NCBI RefSeq assembly: GCF_016100455.1 | Contig: NZ_JACFSK010000002.1 | Coordinates: 75,321 to 139,320, forward strand | Reading direction: 5' to 3' | From: Bartonella sp. M0283 | Lineage (GTDB): Bacteria > Pseudomonadota > Alphaproteobacteria > Rhizobiales > Rhizobiaceae | DNA length: 64,000 nucleotides | In this document: piece by piece, positions 28,761-38,527 of the stretch | Layout of the letters: each line of letters begins with the position of its first letter | Numbering within the stretch: the first letter of the stretch is position 1 | The notes under the pieces: model-generated | What the model was told of the DNA's origin: nothing | Seen by the model: the letters and a program-made list of their open reading frames with translations, nothing else | Database searches by the model: none | Translations under genes and position numbers: made by a program

Positions 28761-31700
28761 TCAGCCGATTGTCATCAGGCTAGCATTGCCTCCGGCTGCG
28801 GCCGTGTTCACCGAAGTCGAGACTTCTTCGCTAAGATAACCGAGATTATAGGGGAGTTCACCTGACGCAAGCTCCTCACTTGTTGCTGCTTGTGTGAAAA
28901 TTATAGGGCCTGAAAGGGCTGCTATAATTTTCTGTTTCTCGATAATGCTGTTTTCATCGCCTTCTATGAGCGCACCCGCATAAGGACCATCGGCGTTTAG
29001 ATTTTCTGACCATTTGACATTCCGGACAAGCTGTTTTGGCAAATCCGAAAGCGAATTTTGCAATTTGCAAGCTGCATCAATTACGGCAATATTGCCGGTT
29101 GCAAATGTCGTAGCAAGCTGCCGGTAAAGCCCGCTTTTCGTTTGCGGAAAAAGGAGAATTTTTCCACGACTGTGAAGGGAATAGACATTGCTTTCCCCAA
29201 CCGGCCCCGGCAAATTGACGGAGACGCCAAGCGGTGACTTACCGTTTAACGATTTTGCAAAGGCTGCATCGGATGAGTCTCCGTGTTGTTGAAGCCAATC
29301 AACAAAACTGTCGATGAGTTCATTTTTTCTTGCCCCGACAGAAAATTGCGTGTCGAGAGCCTGTTTGACGAGGCGACCGATATATAAAGGCCCACCGGCT
29401 TTCGGGCCGGTTCCGGATAATCCCCTTCCGCCAAATGGTTGCGAGCCGACAACCGCGCCAATAATATTGCGGTTGATATAAATATTGCCAACCCGAATAT
29501 GGCTTGAAACATAATTGACAAAATCATCCAGTCTTGTATGAAGCCCGAAGGTCAGACCATATCCTGTTGAATTGATTTCGTTGATAAGCTTTTTAATATC
29601 TTTGCGTTTATAACGCACAACATGCAGGACCGGCCCGAAGACTTCGCGCTTCAATTCGCCAATCGAATCAATCTCGATAAGAGTGGGGCTTACATATGTT
29701 CCCTCTTTTGCAATATCGGGAAGGGGAACTTGCGTTACTTTATGGCCCATAGCGCGCATTGTTTCGATATGCGTTTCGATATTATCCTTGGCTTCTGCGG
29801 TAATAACCGCGCCAATATCGGTACCGATGAAATCGGTGCGTCCGATACGCAATTCCTGCATTGCGCCTTTGAGCATGTCCAGAATGCGGTCAGCCACCTC
29901 CTCCTGTAAACACAAAACCCGCAAAGCCGAACAACGCTGGCCTGCACTATCAAAAGCCGAGGCAATAACATCGCCCACAACCTGTTCGGCAAGTGCTGAC
30001 GAATCGACAATCATGGCATTCTGCCCGCCGGTTTCGGCAATGAGCGGAATGGGTTTCTTATTCTTGTTGAGGCGGGTTGAAAGCTCTTTCTGGATGAGAC
30101 GGGCAACTTCCGTCGAACCGGTAAACATAACACCTGAAGTCGCTTTCTCGCCAATAAGTGCCGCACCGATTTTTCCGTCTCCCGGACAGAATTGTAAGAC
30201 ATCCTTCGGGATTCCCGCTTCATGCAATATGCGCACGCCTTCAGCAGCAATAAGCGGTGTTTGTTCGGCCGGTTTTGCCAAAACGGTATTTCCCGCAGCC
30301 AATGCAGCCGATATTTGACCGATAAATATCGACAACGGGAAATTCCACGGGCTGATACAAACAATCGGTCCCAAAGGTTGTTCATTGCCTTTGAAAGTCT
30401 TACGCACCTCTCCGGCATAAAAGCGCAAGAAATCAATTGCTTCTCTCACTTCGGCAATAGAATTCGGTATAGATTTTCCGGCTTCCCGTGCGGCAAGCGC
30501 AAGAAGTGAAGGCATACGCGCCTGCATAAGATCAGCCGCTTTTTCAAGAATTTCGGCGCGCGATTGATAGGAAGTCTTTGCCCATGATGAAAACGCTTTT
30601 TCAGCGGTCGCAACCATTTTGCGCGCTTCACTTTCATCAATCTCGATAACTTCGCCCACTTTGTCGCGATGGTCTCCTGGATTGACGATTGGGCGTGATT
30701 TTGCGCCCTTTTCCACATTCGCCGGTGCTGCTTGCCAGTCTGTTACCGAACTTTTTTCAAATTCTTTCGAGAGTTCTGCAAGCACTGTTTCGTTCGATAA
30801 ATCATAACCGTCGGAATTGCGGCGGTTTTTCCCGAAAAGATCGGCAGGTGAAGCAATCTTGTCATGCTGGGCACCGGGAACGGGCATATTACGCACCACA
30901 TCCACCGGATCAACAACAAGTTCATCAACCGATATAGACTTGTCGGTAATGCGATTGACGAAAGAAGAATTGGCACCATTTTCCAACAAGCGCCGCACCA
31001 GATAAGCAAGCAAGGTTTCATGTGTTCCGACCGGTGCATAAAGGCGTGCCGGACGCTGCATTTTATCTTTGCCTACAACCTCGTCATAAAGTGGTTCGCC
31101 CATGCCGTGGAGGCACTGGAACTCGAATTGTTCGACAGTATATTTATCAGGCCCCGCCAGATGATAGATCGTCGCCATGGTTTGCGCATTATGCGTTGCA
31201 AATTGCGGGAAAACAGCATCGGGAGCGGAAAGAAGTTTGCGGGCATTGGCAACATAGGAAACATCTGTATAAACTTTACGCGTATAAACGGGAAAACTTT
31301 CAAGCCCGTCAACCTGAGCGCGTTTGATTTCAGCATCCCAATAGGCACCTTTGACAAGGCGCACCATCAAACGATGGTGACTGCGGCGGGCAAGATCAAT
31401 GAGATAATCAAGCACAAAGGGGCAGCGACGACCATAAGCTTGCACAACAAAGCCGATACCGTTCCACCCGTCAAGATCAGGATCGAAACAAAGGCTATCC
31501 ATAATATCAAGTGAAAGTTCGAGCCGGTCGGCTTCCTCGGCATCTATGTTGAGCCCAATATTGTAATTTTTGCACAGCAAAGCCAATTGTTTGACGCGCG
31601 GCATGAGTTCGCCCATGACACGGTCGGCTTGCGAGCGGAAATAACGGGGATGAAGTGCCGACAGTTTAATGGAAATACCGGGTCCCTCATAGACGCCGCG

Positions 31701-32429
31701 CCCGTTCGAGGCTTTGCCAATAGCATGGATTGCCGTTTCGTAATCGCGATAATAGCGATCGGCATCGTCAGCCGTTGTGGCGGCCTCCCCCAACATGTCA
31801 TAGGAATAACGAAACCCGCGTGCCTCCAGTGGTTTCGATCGCTCAAGCGCTTCATCAATGGTTTCGCCGCGCACAAATTGTTCGCCCATCATGCGCATGG
31901 CCATATCCATTCCTTTGCGGATAACCGGCTCGCCACAACGTGCGATAAGACCTGTCAAAGAGGAAGACAGTTCCCCTTCCCTGACACTCGACGATAGTTT
32001 GCCGGTCACCACAAGTCCCCAGGTTGCAGCATTGACAAAAAGCGATTTTCCGCCACCCAAATGCGCTTTCCAGTCACCGCCTGCCACTTTGTCGCGAATG
32101 AGGGCATCACGGGTTGCTTTGTCGGGAATGCGCAACAGCGCTTCTGCCAGACACATAAGCGCCACACCTTCCTGCGACGACAAGGAATATTCGTGAACCA
32201 GACCTTCAACACCATTGCCTTTATATTTTGCCCGCATCGTTTCGATAAGGTGACGGGCTGTGGCAGCAATGTCTTTTTTGGTTTTTTCGTCAATTGTTGC
32301 TGCTTCGAGAAGCGGTTTCAGACATTCAGTTTCCGGACGGCGATAGGCTGCGGTGATTTTTTTGCGAAGTTCGCTCTGCTTGGAAATCGGAGGTGCAAAT
32401 TCAGCAAAAGGCTTTGGTGTTCTGGTCAT
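28761..32429 (-). CDS. putA: Bifunctional proline dehydrogenase / glutamate-semialdehyde dehydrogenase
   Basis: A 1222-residue enzyme that oxidises proline to glutamate at the membrane. The order is an N-terminal arm, proline dehydrogenase barrel (about residues 150-470, with YEGPGISIKLSALHPRY and HNAQTMATIYHLAG), then the aldehyde dehydrogenase domain (ISPWNFPLSIFIGQISAAL, FTGSTEVARLIQ, catalytic Cys in SAGQRCSALRV), and a C-terminal domain seen in long PutA types. The ribbon-helix-helix DNA-binding domain of enteric PutA is absent, so it cannot repress itself; the divergent Lrp-type gene is the likely regulator. A ProP-like transporter gene lies beyond that regulator. Confidence 0.97.
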   Translation of the reverse strand: MTRTPKPFAEFAPPISKQSELRKKITAAYRRPETECLKPLLEAATIDEKTKKDIAATARHLIETMRAKYKGNGVEGLVHEYSLSSQEGVALMCLAEALLRIPDKATRDALIRDKVAGGDWKAHLGGGKSLFVNAATWGLVVTGKLSSSVREGELSSSLTGLIARCGEPVIRKGMDMAMRMMGEQFVRGETIDEALERSKPLEARGFRYSYDMLGEAATTADDADRYYRDYETAIHAIGKASNGRGVYEGPGISIKLSALHPRYFRSQADRVMGELMPRVKQLALLCKNYNIGLNIDAEEADRLELSLDIMDSLCFDPDLDGWNGIGFVVQAYGRRCPFVLDYLIDLARRSHHRLMVRLVKGAYWDAEIKRAQVDGLESFPVYTRKVYTDVSYVANARKLLSAPDAVFPQFATHNAQTMATIYHLAGPDKYTVEQFEFQCLHGMGEPLYDEVVGKDKMQRPARLYAPVGTHETLLAYLVRRLLENGANSSFVNRITDKSISVDELVVDPVDVVRNMPVPGAQHDKIASPADLFGKNRRNSDGYDLSNETVLAELSKEFEKSSVTDWQAAPANVEKGAKSRPIVNPGDHRDKVGEVIEIDESEARKMVATAEKAFSSWAKTSYQSRAEILEKAADLMQARMPSLLALAAREAGKSIPNSIAEVREAIDFLRFYAGEVRKTFKGNEQPLGPIVCISPWNFPLSIFIGQISAALAAGNTVLAKPAEQTPLIAAEGVRILHEAGIPKDVLQFCPGDGKIGAALIGEKATSGVMFTGSTEVARLIQKELSTRLNKNKKPIPLIAETGGQNAMIVDSSALAEQVVGDVIASAFDSAGQRCSALRVLCLQEEVADRILDMLKGAMQELRIGRTDFIGTDIGAVITAEAKDNIETHIETMRAMGHKVTQVPLPDIAKEGTYVSPTLIEIDSIGELKREVFGPVLHVVRYKRKDIKKLINEINSTGYGLTFGLHTRLDDFVNYVSSHIRVGNIYINRNIIGAVVGSQPFGGRGLSGTGPKAGGPLYIGRLVKQALDTQFSVGARKNELIDSFVDWLQQHGDSSDAAFAKSLNGKSPLGVSVNLPGPVGESNVYSLHSRGKILLFPQTKSGLYRQLATTFATGNIAVIDAACKLQNSLSDLPKQLVRNVKWSENLNADGPYAGALIEGDENSIIEKQKIIAALSGPIIFTQAATSEELASGELPYNLGYLSEEVSTSVNTAAAGGNASLMTIG

Positions 32430-32488
32430 GATTTCATTCCACTCTGGATAAAAATTTTTGAATTCGATAAAAATTGGAAAAGATGCGT

Positions 32489-32527
32489 CTATAGCTTATT
32501 ATCGGGTGATAATATCACCGGCTATAG
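32489..32527. promoter_or_regulatory. Cluster of overlapping palindromes between putA and putR
   Basis: Three dyads overlap in the 176-base divergent region: outer arms CTATAGC (32489) and GCTATAG (32521), TATTATC-GGGT-GATAATA (32497-32514), and GGTGAT-AAT-ATCACC (32505-32519). Lrp/AsnC-type regulators bind such AT-rich dyads. Probable PutR operator and putA promoter area. Confidence 0.5.
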
Positions 32528-32605
32528 TTTACTTCTCGCAAAAAAAACGGTATTTTTTAGCGATTTTTCTTGTTTTCTACCTTAAAATTAGGTCTTTTTA
32601 CATTA

Positions 32606-33076
32606 ATGGAAGAAAAAAATAGTGAAATTGACCGCATTGATAATCGTATTATTGATGCGCTTGTTGAAAACGGCCGTATATCTATTACCGAACTTTCCGA
32701 GAAAGTCGGCCTTTCCAAAACGCCATGCCAATTGCGTTTGAAAAGGCTCATGAATGACGGCTATATTACCGGCTTTCGCGCCGTGCTCAATCCAGCAAAA
32801 ATGGGACTTGAACACATCGCTTTTGCAGAAGTGAAACTTTCCGACACAAGAGAAGAAGCTTTGCGGGCTTTCAATGCTGCCGTTAAAAAAATACGGGAAG
32901 TGGAAGAATGTCACATGATTGCAAGCTCTTTCGATTATCTCTTGAAAGTGCGAACCAGCGACATCAAGCGCTACCGCATTGTTCTTGGCGAAAAAATTTC
33001 CGCCTTGCCCTATGTTGAAAGTACATCAACCTTTGTGGTTATGCAAAATGTCGTAGATTCCGGTTTCAGACGCTAA
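32606..33076 (+). CDS. putR: Lrp/AsnC-family regulator, probable PutR
   Basis: About 156 residues. An N-terminal winged helix-turn-helix (DRIDNRIIDALVENGRISITELSEKVGLSKTPCQLRLKRL) is followed by the RAM/AsnC effector domain (VEECHMIASSFDYLLKVRTSDIKRYR). Gene order, divergent from putA, matches PutR of Agrobacterium and Brucella relatives, which activates putA in the presence of proline. The ATG at 32606 (MEEKNSEID) is preferred because it begins just before the family-conserved DRID; a frame from 32570 adds 12 uncharacteristic residues. The ribosome-binding site is weak for either. A hairpin CCGGAG/CTCCGG at 33085-33104 follows the stop, without a T tract. Confidence 0.85.
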   Translation: MEEKNSEIDRIDNRIIDALVENGRISITELSEKVGLSKTPCQLRLKRLMNDGYITGFRAVLNPAKMGLEHIAFAEVKLSDTREEALRAFNAAVKKIREVEECHMIASSFDYLLKVRTSDIKRYRIVLGEKISALPYVESTSTFVVMQNVVDSGFRR

Positions 33077-33195
33077 CCGATATTCCGGAGCGGGAAACCT
33101 CCGGCAAATACCCTGTATTTGTCGGGCCCGTGCATAGGCTTTAAAGGCAAAAAGCCGGTCGGTCGTCAACAAAATGCAACAGACATATTTTTCAA

Positions 33196-34683
33196 TCAAT
33201 TGAGTTTTGGATGCTGGTCGACGAGATTTTGTCTCTGTTCCTCAAGGTCGGAAATTTTGTTTTCAATTTCATTGACCTGATCTTCGATATAATCGAAATG
33301 TTCCTGCAAAACTTCTTTTGCTTCGGTTTTGGATGAAGCAACCGGTGTTGCATCTTTTAACGGGCGATTGGCCGTTTCCGGCATTTTGACAGCTGCAATA
33401 AAGCCGAACACTGCAACCACCATAAGATAATAGGCCGGCATATAAAGAGATTGTAAAGTTTCAACAAGCCAGGCTGCAATAGGTGGCGTAAGACCGGCAA
33501 TCAGCACCGCAATATTGAAACAGATTGCAAGCGTTCTGAAGCGTACATCTGTCGGGAAAAGTGCCGGAAGGATAGAGGCCATAACACCGATGAAACAGCA
33601 AAGAAGAACCGCAAGAATGGCAATTCCCCCTGCAATCATAAACACATTGTGATGCATAACCATATAAAAAGCGGGAATAGCGAGAAATAACTGTCCGACA
33701 GAACCGATGAACAAAAACGGTTTGCGACCGATTCTATCGCTTAAAAAACCGACAAGCGGTTGCACTAGAAGCATGAAAGCCATGACAACAATGATAATAA
33801 GAACGCCATGGTCATAACTGTAACCGAGATTAACGGACAAAAAGTTCGGCATATAGGTGAGCAACATATAATAGGTCGAGTTCACCGCAACCACCAACAG
33901 ACAACTGATAACAATACCGTTGAGGTTTTCCTTGATGATGGTACCGACAGATGTTGTCTCGACCTTTTCCTGTTCTTCTTCGGCCGAATTGTTATTCTGG
34001 GCTTCATAAGTGGGTGATTCATCCAATGATTTTCTTAAATAAAGGCCGATCAATCCCAGCGGTAATGAAATAAAGAACGGAATACGCCAGCCCCAATCCC
34101 CCATTGCTTCCTGCCCGATTGCAATAGAAATTGTCGACACCACCAAGGCACCCACAAGAAAACCGGCAATGGAACCGAAATCAAGCCAGCTCGCCATAAA
34201 GCCGCGTTTTCTATCCGGTGAATATTCGCTCACGAAAACCACCGCACCGGCATATTCGCCACCAACCGAAAGCCCCTGTATGATTTTAGCCAGAAGCAGC
34301 AAAAGCGGGGCAAATACCCCGATTGTTGCATAAGAAGGTATGAGGCCAATGGCAAATGTGCTTGCCGACATCAAAATAATTGTAAAAGAGAGAATGTTTT
34401 TACGGCCATATTTGTCGCCCAGATAACCGAAAATAGCGCCGCCCATCGGTCTGAACAGAAACGGAATGGAAAAAGTGGCAAGAGAAGCGATCAACTGCAC
34501 CGATTGGGGAGCAGAGGCAAAAAACGTGTGTCCGATAATGACTGCCAGAAAACCGTAGACACTGAAATCGAACCACTCGATGGCATTTCCAAGACCGGCA
34601 GCGCAGATAACTTTTCGCAGCTCTTTGTTTCCGACAATTGGAATATCTTTGACAGTAAGTGGTTGTTGTGTCGTTTCTGACAT
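33196..34683 (-). CDS. MFS transporter, metabolite:H+ symporter family, ProP-like
   Basis: About 495 residues and 12 membrane helices. The MHS signatures NAIEWFDFSVYGFLA, FRPMGGAIFGYLGDKYGRKNIL and GLSVGGEYAGAVVFVSEY are typical of ProP (proline/betaine) and close relatives. The C-terminus carries a coiled coil of about 40 residues (HFDYIEDQVNEIENKISDLEEQ), a feature of osmosensing ProP. The ATG at 34681-34683 (MSETTQQ) has an AAGGA ribosome-binding site; the longer frame adds an odd leader. It sits one gene away from putA, so proline uptake for catabolism or osmoprotection is the likely role. Other MHS substrates such as shikimate or citrate are less likely given the tail. Confidence 0.85.
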   Translation of the reverse strand: MSETTQQPLTVKDIPIVGNKELRKVICAAGLGNAIEWFDFSVYGFLAVIIGHTFFASAPQSVQLIASLATFSIPFLFRPMGGAIFGYLGDKYGRKNILSFTIILMSASTFAIGLIPSYATIGVFAPLLLLLAKIIQGLSVGGEYAGAVVFVSEYSPDRKRGFMASWLDFGSIAGFLVGALVVSTISIAIGQEAMGDWGWRIPFFISLPLGLIGLYLRKSLDESPTYEAQNNNSAEEEQEKVETTSVGTIIKENLNGIVISCLLVVAVNSTYYMLLTYMPNFLSVNLGYSYDHGVLIIIVVMAFMLLVQPLVGFLSDRIGRKPFLFIGSVGQLFLAIPAFYMVMHHNVFMIAGGIAILAVLLCCFIGVMASILPALFPTDVRFRTLAICFNIAVLIAGLTPPIAAWLVETLQSLYMPAYYLMVVAVFGFIAAVKMPETANRPLKDATPVASSKTEAKEVLQEHFDYIEDQVNEIENKISDLEEQRQNLVDQHPKLN

Positions 34684-35176
34684 ATGTTCTTCCTTATTCC
34701 TGATACGTCTTTGCCAAAAGCCTCCGCCTCTTTTAGACAAAAGACATATCTCTTCGATAAGCGCAAAATACTACGCAAATGAAGACCGTTTCATTACCAA
34801 ATCTCACGATGTCGCGGTTTGCCCTTCCCCCCGTTTAAAAAAAGTCAATTAACGACTTGCTTCCATCAGTTCTGTCGTTAAAAATAAACAGGAAACTGAT
34901 AAAGGGCTAAAGACGGCTGAACATTTGCCCACAACAACGATAATGACCATTTTGAAATTAGGGCCAGATCAATAACCGTCAACCAAAATCACATATGAGG
35001 GGTACAGTATAGTGAGAAAAATCGAAAATAACAACCCGAATTGCGCTGTGGAACTTTTGATGTGGATATATCTTTTCAGTTCAACAGATGAAAGTGGATG
35101 TCATTTAAAGCGTCATCCTATGATTAACACCTATGTTTTTTAATTAAGTCCGATTGACTGTTACACTGATTGAGCC
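34684..35176. other. Divergent intergenic region upstream of the transporter
   Basis: About 490 bases, AT-rich, between the divergent transporter gene and the membrane-protein gene. No gene is supported. Promoters for both flanks must lie here; none is clear. Confidence 0.4.
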
Positions 35177-35821
35177 ATGGAAGAACTGATCTACATATTA
35201 CCATTTGATCTGCACGGTGTCGAAATTGTTGTTACAATTCTTATAGTGGCACTGGTCTTGTTCTCTATTGTCATGCGGATTTTGAAAGTTCCCCAGAAAC
35301 TTATGGTAATCGCGACCGGTGCTCTTGCAATGAGTATCTATATGGCTTTCCAGACTGACGGTCCGGGGCCTATACAACCTCTGATAAACCTCGCCCAAAG
35401 GCAAAAGCAGCTCGATCAACAATTCGAAAACAAACCATTGAAATTCGAAAATGTGACATTCACCGATGTCAAAGTGCGCGCCCATTCGCTTACACTCACT
35501 TTAAAAAACAACAACCCGTTGCCCGAAGGATCCACGAAAGACGACCTTGAGGCCTATGCCAATTCTTATCTGAATAAAAAGCTCGTCGACTATTGTGAAA
35601 TACTCAACGCCGAACAAGCGCTACCCTATCGAAAGACCAACCAGCGATATTTTGATTTGACGATCACATCCTATTACGTCAAATTTATTGATGGGGATAA
35701 AAGCGCCAAGATGGAAATTCCGGTATCAAGCTGCACGGATAAACCGGCTACAAGCTCAAAACCGGATAAAGCTAAAAATTCCGAAACCGATAAATCCGAA
35801 AATTCCGAACAGGATAAATAA
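35177..35821 (+). CDS. Membrane-anchored protein of unknown function
   Basis: A 214-residue protein with two hydrophobic segments at about residues 14-36 (VEIVVTILIVALVLFSIVM) and 44-60 (MVIATGALAMSIYMAF), then a soluble domain of roughly 110 residues that looks like a small alpha/beta domain (FENVTFTDVKVRAHSLTLTLKNN) with two cysteines, and a repetitive lysine/serine/aspartate tail (NSETDKSENSEQDK). I do not recognise the family. It stands alone before the aldehyde dehydrogenase duplication, on the same strand. Composition matches neighbours, so a recent foreign origin is not indicated. Confidence 0.65.
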   Translation: MEELIYILPFDLHGVEIVVTILIVALVLFSIVMRILKVPQKLMVIATGALAMSIYMAFQTDGPGPIQPLINLAQRQKQLDQQFENKPLKFENVTFTDVKVRAHSLTLTLKNNNPLPEGSTKDDLEAYANSYLNKKLVDYCEILNAEQALPYRKTNQRYFDLTITSYYVKFIDGDKSAKMEIPVSSCTDKPATSSKPDKAKNSETDKSENSEQDK

Positions 35822-36288
35822 AGAGCTTTTGGAAAACTCTCACCGGAAAAGCTCGAAAAACGAGCTTTTCAAAATGCGCCTCTTTAAACGCGTCTCTTTA
35901 TGAGACCGTTTGGCTTATAAAACTGTTCGGGTAAGGCTGTTTAGAGCTTATCGGATTTTTATTGCGGCAACATTGCTTTTACTGGTCTTGTCTTCGGCCA
36001 CTTTCGAGAAACCGAACAATGATGGTTTTAACAAGAGTGATCGCATTTTAAACAACCAGCGCAATCGTGTTTTTAAAAATCTGGTGCATTCACTTTTTCC
36101 TTGGTCATTGTCCATCGCCTATTCGCACCCGTCTATTTTCCTGTCAGTTTTTCCCATCGGTTTTCCCCATAGGTTTTCCCCATAGGTTTTCCAATGACAA
36201 AAAGTTTTGGCAATCTCTACGTCTTATTGCTTTGGATAGAATGAAAAGAGGTATAAAATCACATAACGAGGACTTAAAGGGATAGATT
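35822..36288. other. Upstream region of the first aldehyde dehydrogenase gene
   Basis: About 470 bases. From about 35905 on it is alignable by eye to the region before the second dehydrogenase gene (about 38235 on), sharing GGCTTATAA, CTTGTCTTC, CGCATTTTAAA and CAATCGT blocks. It also holds a short tandem repeat, GGTTTTCCCCATA, two and a half copies at 36159-36192, absent from the second copy. ATG 36289 has a GGGATAG ribosome-binding site. Confidence 0.6.
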
Positions 36289-37719
36289 ATGTTAGAGAAA
36301 CGCAAATTTTATATAAATGGCGCCTGGGTCGAGCCTGTCGAAGCGCACGACCTCGAGGTGATTGATCCTTCAACTGAAGAAGTCTGTGCTGTCATCAGCA
36401 ATGGCACGTCAAAAGATGTCGATCGTGCAGTTGCAGCAGCAAAAGCAGCCTTTGAGGGATGGAAGCACACCGACCCGCAAAAGCGTTTAACCTTTGTTGA
36501 AAAAATATTGGCTATCTATAACCAGCGCCAAGGCGAAATGGCCAAAGCTATTTCAACCGAAATGGGTGCGCCTATTGATATGGCTATTGAACAACAGGTT
36601 GGAGCCGGTGCCCGCCATATCGAAACTTTCATTGATAGCTTTTTGCATTTTTCCTTCCAGACCGATCTTGTCAAAGGTCATAAGGATAGTGCGCTACAAT
36701 ATGAGCCGGTCGGCGTCGTCGGTCTTATTACGCCATGGAACTGGCCAATGAACCAGATTACCTTGAAGGTCATTCCGGCAATGCTTGCCGGTTGTACCAT
36801 GGTTTTAAAACCATCGGAAATTGCCCCGCTTTCCGCTTTATTATTTGCCGATATTATTGATCAGGCCGGGGTTCCGAAGGGTGTGTTCAATCTCGTCAAT
36901 GGTGATGGTGCCGGTGTTGGAACATGTATTTCCGGCCATCCGGATATTGCAATGATAAGCTTTACCGGTTCCACCCGCGCAGGTAAGGCAATTTCCAAAA
37001 ATGCAGCCGATACACTGAAACGTGTAGGACTGGAACTTGGCGGCAAGGGGGCCAATCTGGTTTTTGCCGATGCCCGTGAAGATGCTGTCAAATGGAGCGT
37101 TTTAAGGTGTTTCAATAATAGCGGCCAAAGCTGCAATGCACCGACGCGTATGTTTGTCGAGCGTTCTATTTATGAAAAAGCCAAAAAAACAGCAAAAGAA
37201 GTAGCAAATAATGTCAAACTTGCTGTGGCGAGCGAACACGGAAACCATTTGGGACCGGTTGTATCCAAAGCACAATTTGACAAGATTGAAGGCCTTATCC
37301 AATCGGGTATCGACGAAGGTGCAACGCTTATTGCCGGTGGAACGGGTCTGCCCGAAGGTATCAATCATGGCTACTTTGTCCGCCCGACTGTTTTTGCCGA
37401 TGTCAAACCGAATATGAGAATTTTCCGTGAAGAAATTTTCGGGCCGGTTCTGTCGATGATACCTTTTGATACAGAAGAAGAAGCCTTGGCTATGGCGAGT
37501 GACACAGATTATGGTCTGACCAACTATGTCCAATCCGAGGACAAGGAAAAATGCCACCGTATTGCAACGGCCTTGCGGTCCGGCATGGTTGAAGTTAACG
37601 GTTTGAGCTTGCCGAAGGGAAGCTATTTCGGCGGCGTCAAATATTCCGGCCATGCCCGTGAAGGTGGCATCTGGGGAATCAAGGAATTTCTTGACACCAA
37701 AGCCATTTCCGAGTGGTAA
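36289..37719 (+). CDS. Aldehyde dehydrogenase family protein, copy 1
   Basis: A 476-residue NAD(P)-dependent aldehyde dehydrogenase. Conserved parts are GLITPWNWPMNQITLKVIPAM (nucleotide-site region, shown in part as TPWNWP), FTGSTRAGKAI, the general-base glutamate in LELGGKGANLVF, the catalytic cysteine in NNSGQSCNAPTRM, and EEIFGPVLSMIPF. All catalytic residues are intact. By eye about nine tenths of residues match copy 2; differences cluster at about residues 102-110 and near 357-365, near substrate-side loops. The substrate is unknown; relatives act on aliphatic or semialdehyde substrates. It is followed by a strong stem-loop and a decayed rluD piece. Confidence 0.93.
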   Translation: MLEKRKFYINGAWVEPVEAHDLEVIDPSTEEVCAVISNGTSKDVDRAVAAAKAAFEGWKHTDPQKRLTFVEKILAIYNQRQGEMAKAISTEMGAPIDMAIEQQVGAGARHIETFIDSFLHFSFQTDLVKGHKDSALQYEPVGVVGLITPWNWPMNQITLKVIPAMLAGCTMVLKPSEIAPLSALLFADIIDQAGVPKGVFNLVNGDGAGVGTCISGHPDIAMISFTGSTRAGKAISKNAADTLKRVGLELGGKGANLVFADAREDAVKWSVLRCFNNSGQSCNAPTRMFVERSIYEKAKKTAKEVANNVKLAVASEHGNHLGPVVSKAQFDKIEGLIQSGIDEGATLIAGGTGLPEGINHGYFVRPTVFADVKPNMRIFREEIFGPVLSMIPFDTEEEALAMASDTDYGLTNYVQSEDKEKCHRIATALRSGMVEVNGLSLPKGSYFGGVKYSGHAREGGIWGIKEFLDTKAISEW

Positions 37720-37732
37720 AACAAGATTACTC

Positions 37733-37767
37733 TTTCCGGCAAAAAGCCGTTTCCTTTTTGCCGGAAA
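37733..37767 (+). terminator. Strong stem-loop after aldehyde dehydrogenase copy 1
   Basis: Perfect 14-base stem TTTCCGGCAAAAAG (37733-37746) and CTTTTTGCCGGAAA (37754-37767) with a 7-base loop, 13 bases after the stop. No T run follows, the T tract being inside the stem, so termination is likely but not certain. A degenerate version (CCGGCAA/TTGCCGG, 39976-40004) follows copy 2. Confidence 0.6.
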
Positions 37768-37805
37768 TGCAAATTTATGACTTTTGCATGTGAGCAGAAT
37801 AAAAT

Positions 37806-38230
37806 TTGATCAGACCGGTAAGTGATGACACGGCCGAAGGTCAACATATCGGCCAATGGCTGGCGAAGAATTGTCAGAAGCTAAAATTGTTGGAAATGTC
37901 GCGCGCGTCTTTAAACGCTCACCCGTGAAGGGCCGTTGAAAATCAATCAAAATTTGATTTTAGGACCAAAAACCCGATTGAAATCCAGAACCGAAAACCC
38001 GATTGAAAATCAGAGATTCAATTGAGGTTTCTTTGCCATAACCCGTTACTGCACACTTGCAACGAGAAGCAATAAACCGTGATATTTTCTATGAAGATGA
38101 TGATCTTTTAGTTATCAACAAACCGGCAGGCCTTGTTATCCATCCCGACAACGGAAAAGAGACCGGAACAATGGTCAATGCCGTGGTCTACTCGTCCGGT
38201 TTTTCGCTTTCCGATATTGGCTCTCTTTAA
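37806..38230 (+). pseudogene. Decayed 5' fragment of rluD
   Basis: A diverged copy of the first roughly 126 codons of rluD, whose intact version starts at 40048. It begins with the same TTG start (LIRPVSDDTAEG), takes an in-frame stop after about 40 codons beyond an insertion near 37875, contains further insertions and frameshifts, regains the frame for IFYEDDDLLVINKPAGLVIHP, and ends at a TAA just before the point where the real protein reaches its catalytic HRLDKD motif. It lacks the catalytic domain and cannot be functional. It is a by-product of the segmental duplication. Confidence 0.9.
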
Positions 38231-38527
38231 AAGATCGTTCGGCTTATAAGAGCGTTTAAAATTTACCGGATTTATCGTGTTTCAACAGGGCTTTCTTGTG
38301 TCTTGTCTTCTCGCAACTTTTTTAAAAAATAAACGACAACACTTTAATAGCTACGTTCGCATTTTAAATAATAGGGGCAATCGTATTTTTAAAAAAGCCG
38401 TTTGCACGGAAATACCGGTTCTTCCATTTTTCGAACGACAGACGTTTCTCCAATATGGACATCTTGGGGCTTCGGGAAAAAGGAGAGCCGATAAAAATTG
38501 CCCTCTGTGGGCTTTAAAAGGATAAAT

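Noticed and set aside
30864..31514. Long frame antisense to putA
   Set aside because: Shadow frame; putA is intact over the whole segment.
37806..38230. A second functional pseudouridine synthase
   Set aside because: In-frame stop after about 40 codons, further frameshifts, and no catalytic domain; called a pseudogene.
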